A stretch of DNA of 44,305 nucleotides from Verrucomicrobiales bacterium (GCA_002726915.1 PBSY01000069.1:1-44305), one strand, 5' to 3'. Shown: positions 26,231 through 35,433, counted from the first letter of the stretch. Numbers and translations are program-made. Notes: generated by a model not told the origin, from the sequence alone.

Positions 26231-26968
26231 ATGAGTTACGAGAGCAACATTTTGCGCGATTGGTATCTGCTATTTCACTTTGGTACGGCGGACGAGGTCC
26301 TCGACGACGTTGCCTTTGATCCTTCAGGATTACCACCGGGCTGCCTCGAATTCCCGGTGGCGACGGTAAAAGCTGCTGGAATTGCGGAGCCTATTGGACG
26401 GGCTCTGGATATTGGTTGTGCCGTGGGCCGTTCCTCCTTTGAGTTAACAAAACTAGCCTCGGAAGTTATCGGGATCGACTTCTCACAATCATTTATCGAT
26501 GTCGCCGAAGAAATCCGCCACGGCAAAGAGATTGTCTATAGACGCTACAATGAGATGCATCAACCAGAGCCTCTTCGGGTGAATTTGCCGGACGGGGTGA
26601 AGCTTGACCACGTATCGTTCGAGCAGGGCGATGCGATGAATCTCCGTGAAGATCTCGGGAAGTTTAACCTAGTCCATGCAGCAAACCTTCTTTGTAGACT
26701 AACTGAGCCACAAAAATTCCTTAATAGGTTGCCTGATTTGGTTGCAGAAGGAGGTACCTTGGTTATTGCAACTCCGGCGACTTGGATGGAGGAGTACACC
26801 ACTCGGGAAAACCTGCCTCAAGGGGCGACGCTTGACTACTTAAAGAAGCATCTTTCAGAAAATTTTGAATTTCAGCGTGTTTGTGAAGTGCCCTTTCTGA
26901 TTCGAGAGCACAAGCGGAAGCTCCAACTCAGCACTTCGCAGACCAGTACTTGGAAACGGCACGGTTGA
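26231..26968 (+). CDS. Stand-alone 4-mercaptohistidine N-methyltransferase-like protein (ovothiol, OvoA C-terminal domain type)
   Basis: 245 residues from the ATG at 26231. SAM-binding motif I 'ALDIGCAVGRSSFEL' (58-72) and 'VIGIDFSQSFI' (79-89) match the methyltransferase domain that forms the C-terminus of OvoA. Further family features are 'YLLFHFG' near residue 12, 'FEQGDAMNLREDLG' (130-143), 'AANLLCRL' (150-157), 'ATPATWMEEYT' (180-190) and the terminal 'PFLIREHKRK' (221-230). OvoA normally fuses a sulfoxide synthase to this domain; here it is an independent gene with no sulfoxide synthase in the window. It may methylate 4-mercaptohistidine to ovothiol A or act on a related imidazole thiol. 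It lies 32 bases after apt. Confidence 0.85.
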   Translation: MSYESNILRDWYLLFHFGTADEVLDDVAFDPSGLPPGCLEFPVATVKAAGIAEPIGRALDIGCAVGRSSFELTKLASEVIGIDFSQSFIDVAEEIRHGKEIVYRRYNEMHQPEPLRVNLPDGVKLDHVSFEQGDAMNLREDLGKFNLVHAANLLCRLTEPQKFLNRLPDLVAEGGTLVIATPATWMEEYTTRENLPQGATLDYLKKHLSENFEFQRVCEVPFLIREHKRKLQLSTSQTSTWKRHG

Positions 26969-27029
26969 AATTACGGCGTGATCAGGGCGTCGACAGCTGA
27001 GAGGCTTCCGATAGTATGAGAACGAATTT

Positions 27030-27731
27030 ATGAAAAATCCGATTTCCTATCTGACTATCATTGCTGCCGGTTTCTCACTGCTGGCGGCTCAAACCACTGC
27101 AGCCGGCGAATGGGTCGATCTCTTCGACGGCAAGACTCTCAAGGGATGGAAAAAATCCACGCTGGGTTCTGCTAATTATACGGTTGTAGATGGTGCTATT
27201 CTTGGCGAGACGGTTGAAGGCAGCCCCAACACGTTTCTAATCAGCGAGCAAGAATATGGCAATTTCGAGCTCGAATTTGAGGTAAAGGTTCACGACAAGC
27301 TAAATTCCGGTTGTCAAATTCGCTCTCGTGAAAAGACTGAGGAGGATCTCAAAAACACTGGCAAAGGTGATAAGCCTGCTAGGGACCTGAACCGTTTTCA
27401 CGGCCCCCAAGTAGAACTTGAGGCGTCACCTGGTCAGTCGGCCTACATTTATGGCGAGGCTACTGGGCGCGGTTGGATTTCGACGGAGCCTGGTGACGGT
27501 GCTGCCCACGATTTTATAAAAAATGGCCAGTGGAACAAAATCCGAATCGTTGCTGACGGCATAAGAATTCAGACTTTTGTGAACGGAAATGCAGTGGCAG
27601 ATCTTTCAGATGCGGCAATTTACAAGACCCATCCAAAGGGCCATATCGGTCTTCAGGTACACGGCGTAAAGAAGAACACAGGACCCTTTGATGTCTCGTG
27701 GAGAAACATCCGTATTAAGGAATTGGACTAA
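27030..27731 (+). CDS. Secreted DUF1080 (3-keto-disaccharide hydrolase-like) protein
   Basis: 233 residues with a signal peptide at about 1-25 (ends near 'AAG'). The typical DUF1080 opening 'EWVDLFDGKTLKGWKKS' is followed by the concanavalin-like beta sandwich pattern: 'NFELEFEVKVHDKLNSGCQI', 'YIYGEATGRGWI', 'GQWNKIRIVADG' and 'GHIGLQVHG'. Many Verrucomicrobia and Planctomycetes carry large numbers of these proteins. Some are described as hydrolases of 3-keto-glycosides in the periplasm, but the substrate of this one is unknown. It appears to be a single gene, 61 bases after the methyltransferase, with a strong terminator about 140 bases downstream. Confidence 0.92.
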   Translation: MKNPISYLTIIAAGFSLLAAQTTAAGEWVDLFDGKTLKGWKKSTLGSANYTVVDGAILGETVEGSPNTFLISEQEYGNFELEFEVKVHDKLNSGCQIRSREKTEEDLKNTGKGDKPARDLNRFHGPQVELEASPGQSAYIYGEATGRGWISTEPGDGAAHDFIKNGQWNKIRIVADGIRIQTFVNGNAVADLSDAAIYKTHPKGHIGLQVHGVKKNTGPFDVSWRNIRIKELD

Positions 27732-28076
27732 CGCTTTGGGAAAAGAGAGCAAATAAAGGCCGGTTTTTCCTTGCCGCTTCTGTCGCTTTTCCGTTAATAA
27801 ATGAAGCAAGTGAGAGCGGTGTTTTGAGATCGTCTTTGGAATTCCGCTCAATCTTATAAGGAGGAGGGCCCCGGTGCCGCGAAAGCGGCACCGGGGTATT
27901 TTTTTAATTTCGATGGATGGTCCCCATCAGTTCGTTGCTGTGATTTTGGCTTTTTTACAGTAACGTTAACAAATTTGGATGATCTTCTTTTTGGGGCTGG
28001 CTCTTGCCTATAGGCCTGAATCAGCGACATTAACCTTCTCCCAGCGGGTGGCTAGCGCGCCGGCCGGTCCACAAGC
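27732..28076. other. Intergenic region between the DUF1080 gene and smpB
   Basis: About 345 bases. The only clear structures are a TAAGGAGG (27857-27864, a perfect anti-SD match) and the strong hairpin terminator just after it. A 29-codon frame begins with GTG at 27874, nine bases after that site, and runs through the hairpin to a TAA at 27961. I find no tmRNA or tRNA, although ssrA often lies near smpB. The smpB promoter should lie in the last 150 bases but is not obvious. Confidence 0.45.
27869..27905 (+). terminator. Strong rho-independent terminator
   Basis: A perfect 12-base-pair stem (27869-27880 with 27885-27896) has a GAAA tetraloop and is followed by a T-rich tail (27897-27905, one A). 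It would end transcription from the DUF1080 gene, or a small RNA starting in the preceding 130 bases. Confidence 0.88.
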
Positions 28077-28526
28077 ATGAGTGATATTGCGACCAATCGG
28101 AAAGCCCGACGGGATTTCCATATTTCCGAAAAGTATGAAGCCGGTATCGAATTGCAAGGTAGTGAAGTGAAGTCAATTCGTGCCGGAAAGGTGAATATTT
28201 CTGAGTCCTTTGCCCGCATCGATAAAGGGCAGGCTTGGCTTCACCAATGCGATATTCGGCCTTATGAGCGGGCTAGCCATGAATTTCACGTTCCGCTACG
28301 TCATCGTCGCTTGTTACTCCACAAGAGGGAGATACGCCGCATGGCGATGCTAACTGATCAAAAGGGGGCGACCCTTGTGCCGCTTCGCCTCTATTGGAAA
28401 AATGGTCGTGTCAAAGTCGAGATCGGGATCGGTAAAGGAAAAGATCAGAGGGACAAGCGTGAAGACCTCAAGATGGCGGCACACAACCGTGAGGTAGAAA
28501 GGGAGTTGGCACGCATACATAAGTGA
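28077..28526 (+). CDS. smpB: SsrA-binding protein SmpB
   Basis: 149 residues, the usual size. It binds tmRNA and brings it to stalled ribosomes in trans-translation. Family features are present: 'NRKARRDFHISEKYEAGIEL', 'GSEVKSIRAGKVNISESFA', 'HEFHVPLRHRRLLLHKREI', and a basic C-terminal tail ('GKGKDQRDKREDLK') that mimics the codon-anticodon helix in the A site. It is likely monocistronic, 108 bases upstream of aroC. The tmRNA gene is not in the window. Confidence 0.96.
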   Translation: MSDIATNRKARRDFHISEKYEAGIELQGSEVKSIRAGKVNISESFARIDKGQAWLHQCDIRPYERASHEFHVPLRHRRLLLHKREIRRMAMLTDQKGATLVPLRLYWKNGRVKVEIGIGKGKDQRDKREDLKMAAHNREVERELARIHK

Positions 28527-28633
28527 TGTGGGACCATCCTTATCCCTTCCGAACCGGATGGACAGAGAGTCGGAAGTCAGTTGACTGTCACTCTTAAACC
28601 CGTTCATTTTGTGAAACCTAATTTATCAGTCTA

Positions 28634-29737
28634 ATGGGATCGAATTTTGGCCAACTTTTTAAGATATCCACCTGGGGAGAATCCCACGGTGGTGGTGTCG
28701 GCGTGGTTGTGGACGGATGTCCTCCGCAGGTTCCGTTGACGGAAGGAGATATCCAGATCGACCTCGATCGGCGTCGTCCCGGCCAAAGCGAGGTAACAAC
28801 ACCTCGCAATGAAGCCGACCGGGCCGAGATCCTCTCAGGAACCTTTGAAGGGCTGACGCTTGGCACGCCCATTGGCATTCTCGTGAGGAACAAGGATCAC
28901 CGTCCAGAAGCTTACTCTGAGATGAGCGAAAAATTTCGCCCGTCTCACGCCGATTACACCTATCAAGCCAAGTATGGAGTGCGTAATTGGCAGGGTGGTG
29001 GGCGCTCCAGCGCGCGGGAAACAATCGGTCGAGTGGCGGCAGCAGCTATCGCCAAAAAGGTCATCAACGAGTGTTTTGCGCCAGACCTTGAAATTCTGCC
29101 CTTTGTCGAATCCATTGGTAGCATCAAGGCGGAGGTTGATACTTCCGCGGTAACTCGTGAGATAATCGAGTCCAATATTGTTCGCACCGGTGATCCGGAT
29201 TCAGTCGATCGCATGATCGACTTGATCAAAGAAGTTCGTTCTGACGGTAACTCCATTGGAGGGACGGTCGGATGTGTGATTCGAAATGTCCCGGTCGGCC
29301 TTGGAATGCCGGTGTTTGATCGTCTCGAAGCCGACCTTGCCAAGGGTATGCTAAGTCTTCCGGCCACGAAAGGATTTGAAGTTGGCTCCGGTTTTGCCGG
29401 CACTGCGATGACTGGTCGAGAGCACAATGATCCCTTTCGAATGGTAGATGGTAAAGTTCGCACGACGAGTAATCGATCTGGCGGCGTACAGGGGGGGATT
29501 TCTAATGGTGAAGATATCGTTTTCCGCGTCGCTTTTAAGCCAACTGCGACTATCATGACGGAACAGGAGACTATTTCGACCGGCCTTGAGGAAACTGAGC
29601 TAAAAGGGCGTGGACGCCACGATGCCTGCGTCTTGCCCCGGGCGGTCCCCATGGTCGAGGCCATGGCGGCGCTAGTGCTGGTAGATCACATGTTGCGGCA
29701 GCGAGCATTGTGCGGCGGTTCCTCTGGGGATGAATGA
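28634..29737 (+). CDS. aroC: Chorismate synthase
   Basis: 367 residues, full length. Last step of the shikimate pathway: EPSP to chorismate using reduced FMN, in the cytosol. Signature regions are visible: N-terminal '[20 protein letters not shown]' (residues 11-30), '[19 protein letters not shown]', '[20 protein letters not shown]' and '[20 protein letters not shown]'. The C-terminal '[20 protein letters not shown]' is also typical. Its TGA overlaps the next gene's ATG by four bases (ATGA), so the CvpA-like gene is probably translated in coupling with it. Confidence 0.97.
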   Translation: MGSNFGQLFKISTWGESHGGGVGVVVDGCPPQVPLTEGDIQIDLDRRRPGQSEVTTPRNEADRAEILSGTFEGLTLGTPIGILVRNKDHRPEAYSEMSEKFRPSHADYTYQAKYGVRNWQGGGRSSARETIGRVAAAAIAKKVINECFAPDLEILPFVESIGSIKAEVDTSAVTREIIESNIVRTGDPDSVDRMIDLIKEVRSDGNSIGGTVGCVIRNVPVGLGMPVFDRLEADLAKGMLSLPATKGFEVGSGFAGTAMTGREHNDPFRMVDGKVRTTSNRSGGVQGGISNGEDIVFRVAFKPTATIMTEQETISTGLEETELKGRGRHDACVLPRAVPMVEAMAALVLVDHMLRQRALCGGSSGDE

Positions 29738-30609
29738 CCGACTACCTGCCCATCCTTCTGGTCGCGTTGTTCGCGGTAACATCATTTATCTTCGCCATGA
29801 CGCGAGGGGCCTTTCCAATCTTGGCCTCAGGACTGGGCTTGCTAGCAACTTTGGTGACAGGTGTTTTTTGTCTCAATCTGTTGATCACGATCAAAGGTAA
29901 TTCCGAAGTGGTTGGGATAAGTTGGCCAAAGACTCTCGCGTTTTTCGCCGCAGGGCTTATCCCTGTGTTGTTCTTTACTCGATTGATCGCCAAGTTGCTT
30001 ATACTCCGACTCTTGGGAGACAAAGAGAGTAAGAGAAAGTGGCTGGGAGGTTTTACGGGTGGCTGTTTGTCCCAGTTTCCAGTAGCGATTGGTGCCATTT
30101 TTCTTTTTAGCGGATTTCGCATCACCGCGACAGTTGAGGAGTTGAATTACACAGCTTCCCTAGCTCGAGAGCAAGTCGTGGAGATGGGAGGAAATATTCC
30201 GGCGTATCCACGATCTGTGGATTGGCGTGACAAGATCGAAGCAATCCCCTTTGTTGCGGGCCTACTGGATCGGATTGATCCGTTTAGCAACCGCGAGTAT
30301 CGGAATGCAGCTGCCATGGTGATGGTGGCACCTGCACCGAGTCTTCGCGGTTACTTCATTCAAGACCAAAATATCATTACCCTGGCTCGTGCGGGAAAAT
30401 TCTGGGACGTCTCGCAGGATCCTTCCGTGGCAGAAATGCTGAGAATGCAGGATCGGCTCGGTCTCGTCTTCCATCGAAAGGTTCGGCAGTCTGCGCATAG
30501 AGGCGGTGTTGGTGAGCAGTTGAGAGAGTTGCAATTGCGCGGATATCTGGAAGGATTTGTCGATTCGTTGATTCCGGCTTCTATCGGCGTCGAAGAACCG
30601 AATTTGTAA
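29734..30609 (+). CDS. CvpA-like multi-pass membrane protein
   Basis: 291 residues. The N-terminal half holds four likely transmembrane helices (about 5-22, 28-50, 64-88 and 108-130) separated by short loops, including an Arg-Gly ('MTRGAF') near residue 24 like the CvpA family. The C-terminal half is soluble and likely periplasmic, with conserved-looking '[20 protein letters not shown]' and '[13 protein letters not shown]'. CvpA is linked to colicin V production and envelope integrity; the function here is unknown. It overlaps aroC by four bases and ends three bases before gatB, so aroC, this gene and gatB look like one operon. The family call is tentative. Confidence 0.6.
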   Translation: MTDYLPILLVALFAVTSFIFAMTRGAFPILASGLGLLATLVTGVFCLNLLITIKGNSEVVGISWPKTLAFFAAGLIPVLFFTRLIAKLLILRLLGDKESKRKWLGGFTGGCLSQFPVAIGAIFLFSGFRITATVEELNYTASLAREQVVEMGGNIPAYPRSVDWRDKIEAIPFVAGLLDRIDPFSNREYRNAAAMVMVAPAPSLRGYFIQDQNIITLARAGKFWDVSQDPSVAEMLRMQDRLGLVFHRKVRQSAHRGGVGEQLRELQLRGYLEGFVDSLIPASIGVEEPNL

Positions 30610-30612
30610 TAT

Positions 30613-32076
30613 ATGGGGAACCCAAACTACATCGTGACGATCGGACTTGAAGTCCACGTGCAACTCAAGACAGAGAGTAAGATGTTCTGTTCCTGCCCTG
30701 TAAAGTTTGGTGAACCTCCCAATACTCTGACTTGTCCGACCTGCCTTGGTCTGCCCGGTGCCCTTCCAGTGCTGAATAGAGGTGCGATTGAGAGCACTGT
30801 TTTAACTGGCCAACTGCTTGGTTGTATTACTCCCGAGATCGTGAAGTGGGATCGTAAGAATTACTTCTATCCGGACATGCCGAAGAACTACCAGATTTCC
30901 CAGTTTGATTTGCCGCTCTGCCTCGGAGGTGGAGTTCCACTCTACGAATTAGCCTATCCAAAGGACCATCAGAAGAACATTGAGAATCCAGGGAAAGTGG
31001 TCGAATTAACACGTATTCATCTTGAGGAGGATGTGGCCAAGTCGACTCACCATTCCACTTACACAACGATCGATTTCAATCGCGCCGGGACGCCGCTCAT
31101 GGAGATCGTGTCAGAGCCTGACATTGATTCAGCTGAGGAGGCTGTCGCCTACCTCAACTCTCTTCGCCAGATCCTTGTCTACAGTGGTGTCTCAGACGCT
31201 GATATGGAAAAAGGCCAGATGCGCTGCGATGTGAACATTTCTGTTCGCCCGAAAGATGAGGAGGAGCTTGGCACTAAGATCGAGTTAAAGAACCTCAATT
31301 CCGTCTCCGCCGTGCGTCGCTCACTGCACTATGAGGTTGATCGTCAGATCGAGGAACTTGAGGCTGGTAATACGATAATCCAAGCTACTTGGCGTTGGAA
31401 TGATGAATTAAGCCAGACTGAAATCATGCGAACTAAGGAAGATGCGCATGACTATCGTTACTTTCCCGACCCTGACTTACTCCCCATTAGAACCTGTGAG
31501 ATTCTCGCCAAAGTAGAGAAGAACTTACCCGAACTTCCCCACCAGAAAGTCGAGCGCTTCGAAAACGACTACCAGATCACTCACTACGACGCTTCCGTGC
31601 TCGCTTCTGAGCAGGTTCTCGCTGACTTTTACGAAAAAGCCACCCAAGAGGCATCATCTCCAAAGAAAGTGGCTAACTGGGTGATTAACAACCTGCTTGC
31701 TGAGTTGAATGGTAGGGAAATTTCGATTGGGGAGTGTCCTGTTGAAGCGGGCAAGATCGGTAAGCTGGTTGGCTTGATTGAATCTGGTCAAATCTCCAAC
31801 AGTCAGGCCAAGGAAGTTTTTGCTCATCTTTTTGATAATCCTGACAATGATCCTGTCGCCCTTGTTAAGGAAAAAGGATTCGAACCTGCCGATTCCGGTG
31901 CGGTCGAAGGTTTCATCGACGAAGCCATTTCGGCCAATCCCGGACCTGCCGTTGAGGTGGCTGAGGGCAATGATAAGGCCGCTAATTTTCTCACCGGCCA
32001 GGTCATGAAGCTTTCACGAGGTAAGGCCAACCCTAGGCAGGTTACCGAGATGATTCTTTCGAAGTTGCGGCCGTAA
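30613..32076 (+). CDS. gatB: Aspartyl/glutamyl-tRNA amidotransferase subunit B
   Basis: 487 residues, full length. Phosphorylates and amidates misacylated Glu-tRNA(Gln) or Asp-tRNA(Asn) as part of GatCAB. Features: 'VTIGLEVHVQLKTESKMFC' at the N-terminus, the zinc-site cysteines in 'FCSCPVKFG' and 'CPTCLGLPG', the kinase-site region 'WDRKNYFYPDMPKNYQISQF', 'HLEEDVAKSTH', 'GQMRCDVNISVR' and the C-terminal YqeY-like helical tail for tRNA binding ('GQVMKLSRGKANPRQVTEMI'). gatA and gatC are not in the window, so the complex is encoded at split loci. Confidence 0.97.
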   Translation: MGNPNYIVTIGLEVHVQLKTESKMFCSCPVKFGEPPNTLTCPTCLGLPGALPVLNRGAIESTVLTGQLLGCITPEIVKWDRKNYFYPDMPKNYQISQFDLPLCLGGGVPLYELAYPKDHQKNIENPGKVVELTRIHLEEDVAKSTHHSTYTTIDFNRAGTPLMEIVSEPDIDSAEEAVAYLNSLRQILVYSGVSDADMEKGQMRCDVNISVRPKDEEELGTKIELKNLNSVSAVRRSLHYEVDRQIEELEAGNTIIQATWRWNDELSQTEIMRTKEDAHDYRYFPDPDLLPIRTCEILAKVEKNLPELPHQKVERFENDYQITHYDASVLASEQVLADFYEKATQEASSPKKVANWVINNLLAELNGREISIGECPVEAGKIGKLVGLIESGQISNSQAKEVFAHLFDNPDNDPVALVKEKGFEPADSGAVEGFIDEAISANPGPAVEVAEGNDKAANFLTGQVMKLSRGKANPRQVTEMILSKLRP

Positions 32077-32128
32077 AGTGGGGTGTTTGGGACTGTCACC
32101 ATGGCCCGGTGGCGGTTTCCGACGTTAT

Positions 32129-32341
32129 TCACAGTAAACTCGAGTCGTCCCGTCCCTTAAGTTTGATCAGCTTCTTTTTGATCACCTCGAGCTCTATGGT
32201 GAGTTGGTAGGAAGCCTTCATAATATCACCGGCTATTTCTTCTTCTCTGATATAGCGGGCGTTTGGGGTAAGTTTCATCATTTCAAGGGAGATCACTTTG
32301 CAAGCGCCTTCTATTTTTTGGATAGCTTCTTCCTGGGTCAT
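32129..32341 (-). CDS. Small helical protein of unknown family
   Basis: 70 residues, starting 12 bases after the stop of the thioesterase gene on the same strand, so likely co-transcribed. The sequence is almost entirely helical and charged ('EEAIQKIEGACKVISLEMMK', 'ELEVIKKKLIKLKG') with heptad-like spacing, suggesting a small coiled-coil or two-helix protein. It has no signal peptide or metal motif and I recognise no family. Its reality is supported by operon position and coding-like composition rather than homology. Confidence 0.6.
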   Translation of the reverse strand: MTQEEAIQKIEGACKVISLEMMKLTPNARYIREEEIAGDIMKASYQLTIELEVIKKKLIKLKGRDDSSLL

Positions 32342-32353
32342 AAGGGGGATTAG

Positions 32354-32767
32354 TTAGATAGAATACTTCTCGACAATATCATCAGGAATGAGTTGTGGTC
32401 TTCCTGTTTCAACCGAGACCATGGAGTAGTCAATCCAGCCTTTAGCCGCGATTTTGTTGTCGGATTGCTTGTGGATTTCGAACCAAACCTTTGCGCCCCG
32501 CGATTGTATTTCCTCGATGCAGGTATTCACCACGGCAACGTCATCGAGATGAAGTGGTCGCTTGTGCTCGATGTAGGCAGACCTCACAAACCAACTAAAT
32601 CCTCGCTCAATGAAGGCTTTCATCGACATGCCGTAGCAGCGTTCCATCTGATCGTATCGGGCTGCTAGGACATAGTCGTAATAGCGCGAGTTGTGAACGT
32701 GCTGATTCATGTCGATGTCGTCGGGGCGCACCGGGATGAGTGTCTCAAACTGGGTGTAGTCTGACAT
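32354..32767 (-). CDS. Acyl-CoA thioesterase (4HBT hotdog fold, YbgC/FadM-like)
   Basis: 137 residues, the usual length. The hotdog-fold signature lies near the N-terminus: 'RPDDIDMNQHVHNSRYYDYV' (about residues 14-33), with the D and the Asn-x-His group typical of 4-hydroxybenzoyl-CoA thioesterase-like enzymes. 'YIEHKRPLHLDDVAVVNTCI' and 'VWFEIHKQSD' are the central strands. It probably hydrolyses a short- or medium-chain acyl-CoA or acyl-ACP in the cytosol; the specific substrate is unknown. It is the first gene of a two-gene unit with the small helical protein. Confidence 0.88.
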   Translation of the reverse strand: MSDYTQFETLIPVRPDDIDMNQHVHNSRYYDYVLAARYDQMERCYGMSMKAFIERGFSWFVRSAYIEHKRPLHLDDVAVVNTCIEEIQSRGAKVWFEIHKQSDNKIAAKGWIDYSMVSVETGRPQLIPDDIVEKYSI

Positions 32768-33065
32768 GGGAAGAAAAGTGGGACAGGATAGTCTGACTTT
32801 CCGGGAAACAACGGAAAAATCGAATCGTAATCAACTGGGCGTCAGTTTTTTTCGAGGGCATTGTAATACTTAAGTTTATCTTCCCTAAGTTTCCCTGGTG
32901 CTTGGAGCCACTCACATTTTTCACCCTCCGACTTGAGCGTGATTACCGAGATCCAAATCTCAATCCGTGAGGGCAGAAGTTTTGGTGACTGATGATCAAC
33001 CGCAGCCGAGTAGATGGACTGTCGACCAACTGTGTGTAAATCCTGTGGCCCACAACGCTAGAAGA
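32768..33065. other. Intergenic region, no supported feature
   Basis: About 300 bases between the thioesterase gene and the lipoprotein gene. It should contain the thioesterase promoter. I see no reading frame, hairpin with a T run, or repeat that stands out. Confidence 0.5.
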
Positions 33066-33377
33066 TTAGCGAAAGAGGCTCTTGACGCGGTAATCACGAC
33101 CGCGTTCGTATTCGACCTCTTCAGCCTTTTCGCCTTTCTTTAAAGGGGTGAGAGGGTAATCGCGAGCGTCAGTGATCATGAAAAATTCTACCGGGCCAGA
33201 CTCATTCTCGAAGTCAAGTAAGCCGGGGTCCGGCGCTAACACAGCGGGTTCAGAATCAATCTTGGAACCATTTATCATCCATTCGGGAACGCCGCCCATT
33301 TCTATGCTGTTGTTAGTGCAGGCACTAGTAGAAAGGGCGATAGTGGCTAGAAAACTGAGGAGGAAAAGTCGGTCCAT
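33066..33377 (-). CDS. Putative small lipoprotein
   Basis: 103 residues. The first 20 form a signal sequence ('MDRLFLLSFLATIALSTSAC'), ending in Cys that could be lipidated; Thr at -3 is unusual for a lipobox, so type I cleavage is also possible. The mature part is acidic, with a short strand 'PVEFFMITDARDYPL' and a basic C-terminal end ('YERGRDYRVKSLFR'). I recognise no family. It stands 58 bases after the cupin gene on the same strand and may share its transcript. Confidence 0.65.
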   Translation of the reverse strand: MDRLFLLSFLATIALSTSACTNNSIEMGGVPEWMINGSKIDSEPAVLAPDPGLLDFENESGPVEFFMITDARDYPLTPLKKGEKAEEVEYERGRDYRVKSLFR

Positions 33378-33435
33378 CGCTAGCTGGGGTCTGAATGATT
33401 CGAGTAGAGGAAACTAGGGCAACTCTACCGGATTT

Positions 33436-33795
33436 CTAATCAAAAAATGTATCCTCGTGAGAGTAGGGCGGGGCACAGCAGCATAGGAATCGTAATTCGG
33501 TATGAGAGTCTGCGATGATCTGGTGCCACTGTCCGTTGGGAATGAGAACGGCGTCACCCACCCTAATCTCTTGCTTTGACCCGTCGATTTCCACAGTTCC
33601 GGTGCCCTGAAGAATAAAGTAAAATTCCTCACTGGTTTTGTGCCAGTGGCGTTCAGTGGCTCCTCCGGGTGGTAGAATAGCCTCGGCAAGGCTCTGTTTT
33701 TCGACAGGAGCGTTGGAGAGATCAAGAATGCTTCTAATGGTTGAGCCGTCGGCAGTGATGAAGGGCTCCTGCTCGTCGATCTGGTTAATAGTCAT
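33436..33795 (-). CDS. Small cupin-domain protein
   Basis: 119 residues forming a single cupin beta barrel. The metal-site motif 1 is 'HWHKTSEEFYFILQGTG' (about residues 50-66), with His-x-His and Glu as ligands. Motif 2 is 'GDAVLIPNGQWHQI' with the last His ligand. It probably binds a divalent metal and may act as a small isomerase, dioxygenase or sensor. A Cys-Cys-Cys run follows in 'RFLCCCAPPY' near the C-terminus, which is unusual for this small cupin type. It is probably transcribed upstream of the lipoprotein gene. Confidence 0.88.
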   Translation of the reverse strand: MTINQIDEQEPFITADGSTIRSILDLSNAPVEKQSLAEAILPPGGATERHWHKTSEEFYFILQGTGTVEIDGSKQEIRVGDAVLIPNGQWHQIIADSHTELRFLCCCAPPYSHEDTFFD

Positions 33796-33909
33796 GTCGA
33801 GTGGGTTTTGGCTTCTCTACCTTTGATTTCAGCGGCAATTTAGGGCAAGTTGAATCCCAGGCAACTCCATTGCCTCTCGTGAAACCGGACGGATGTGGCG
33901 GGTTCAGAC

Positions 33910-35433
33910 ATGAGTGAAAAAGACGATTTCTATAAAAACCCCAAGGACGATGCTCCTTCTCGTGCTGATATCTCGAGAAAGCACCGTGGATTCTTGACTC
34001 ACTTCTTCGTTATGATGCTGTTGGGTTGTGGCTTTGCCATTATCTGTTTGGTATTGGTCGATGTCACTAATTCCGGTGGGAAAATTAAGAGGCGAACTAT
34101 CGAAATGCTCGGTGGTGAGCCCGAAGCTCCCGCTCCACGAGAGCCGCAGGTCGTGGAGCGGGTGGTAGAAAAAGTGGTCGAAGTGCCGGTAGAAAAAGTG
34201 GTCGAGAAAATCGTAGAGGTGGAAGTAAAGCCCCCCATGCCATCTGGCTACGTTTCATGGAAGAAAGTCGATACCGCGGAATTATGGAGCGAAATTCCAG
34301 TCACGACTGAGCTCGTTACCGAGCAGGGTGACACGGCTGTTGAAGAGCGTGAACGCGATCAGAGTTACCGGATTGAGATGAAGGTAAAAGTCACGCTTCC
34401 GAAGCCAAATAAATCGCCTGAAAAGTTGGCTGCCATCAATCCTAACCTGCCCGAGATGCTCAATGACTTCAGTGCCCTTGTGGACGGCGCTGAGGTGTCG
34501 CCATTTTATTATTATTTGTATGAGCTGAAAACTGAGCGCGTGCAGCAGAAGGTGACACGTATTGATCAGCTGCTTTCGCGTCACAATTTCTACGACCTCG
34601 AAACTGTGCTCCAGATGAAGCACCCTGAAACAGGAGAAAAAGTACTCTTAATTCAGGGGGAAATGGATGTGGTGACAGATGGTTCTGACGGCGATCGTTG
34701 GCCGGAACTGGATGACTATATTTCAATGTCGGAGTTTTACCAACCGTTCACAAGTTATGGCTGGCCAAAACTAACATCGACTCCTAATCCGTTGCTGAAA
34801 CGATGGGAGAGGAAGCTCAAGGGGTATCAGGATGAATTCGCCATTCCGGGGTTAAGCGTCGAGCGCAACCGTTACCTCCGTGAACAGATCGCCTACTACA
34901 AGAAGGGAGTGGATGACCTGAAGGGTCGCAGCTTTCTCATCGCAGAAGCAGATCCGTTCATTGTGTTGCCACTATCATTTATCGGTCGGCAGGATGAGAA
35001 TGGATTTGGTCCCGCAATTGGGGATTACGCCGTAATTATTTATGGCGATAAACTTTATCCGGCACTCGCCGGTGACGCAGGCCCAAGTTGGAAATTCGGT
35101 GAAGCCTCTTTGCGGGTTGCCCGGCAGCTCGATGAAAAAGCTTCGCCTTACAATCGTCCGGTCAGTGACCTGAAGATCACTTACTTGGTTTTCCCCGGAT
35201 CTGCCGACCCAAAAAAGTCACAACCGGACCTTGGGGCTTGGCATAGGAAGTGCAGCGAGTTGCTCGATGGGATCGGTGGGATCGGTGGAGGCTTTGAGTT
35301 ACATCAATGGGAAGACCTTATCGCCAAGAAGAAGGTGGATGAAGTTAGGGTAGTGGAAGAAGCTGAAGAGGCAGGTGGTATAGAGAGCGATACCACTACT
35401 AGTGAAGGTGCGGCAGGAGAAGAAGCTCCGTGA
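33910..35433 (+). CDS. Membrane-anchored protein with VVEK repeat, unknown family
   Basis: 507 residues from the ATG at 33910; a GTG at 33895 would add five. After a short basic cytosolic N-terminus a single transmembrane helix lies at about 30-52. A stalk follows (about 80-108) of repeated VVEKVVEVPVEK-type units in which acidic and basic residues alternate with Val. The larger C-terminal part is soluble, likely periplasmic, with no catalytic motif recognised; it has 'FLIAEADPFIVLPLSFIGRQ' and ends in an acidic Glu/Thr-rich tail. Its stop overlaps the GTG of the MFS gene by four bases (GTGA), so the two are likely translated in coupling. Confidence 0.65.
   Translation: MSEKDDFYKNPKDDAPSRADISRKHRGFLTHFFVMMLLGCGFAIICLVLVDVTNSGGKIKRRTIEMLGGEPEAPAPREPQVVERVVEKVVEVPVEKVVEKIVEVEVKPPMPSGYVSWKKVDTAELWSEIPVTTELVTEQGDTAVEERERDQSYRIEMKVKVTLPKPNKSPEKLAAINPNLPEMLNDFSALVDGAEVSPFYYYLYELKTERVQQKVTRIDQLLSRHNFYDLETVLQMKHPETGEKVLLIQGEMDVVTDGSDGDRWPELDDYISMSEFYQPFTSYGWPKLTSTPNPLLKRWERKLKGYQDEFAIPGLSVERNRYLREQIAYYKKGVDDLKGRSFLIAEADPFIVLPLSFIGRQDENGFGPAIGDYAVIIYGDKLYPALAGDAGPSWKFGEASLRVARQLDEKASPYNRPVSDLKITYLVFPGSADPKKSQPDLGAWHRKCSELLDGIGGIGGGFELHQWEDLIAKKKVDEVRVVEEAEEAGGIESDTTTSEGAAGEEAP

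Noticed and set aside
27732..28076. tmRNA gene next to smpB
   Set aside because: No tRNA-like ends or tag reading frame could be found in the interval.
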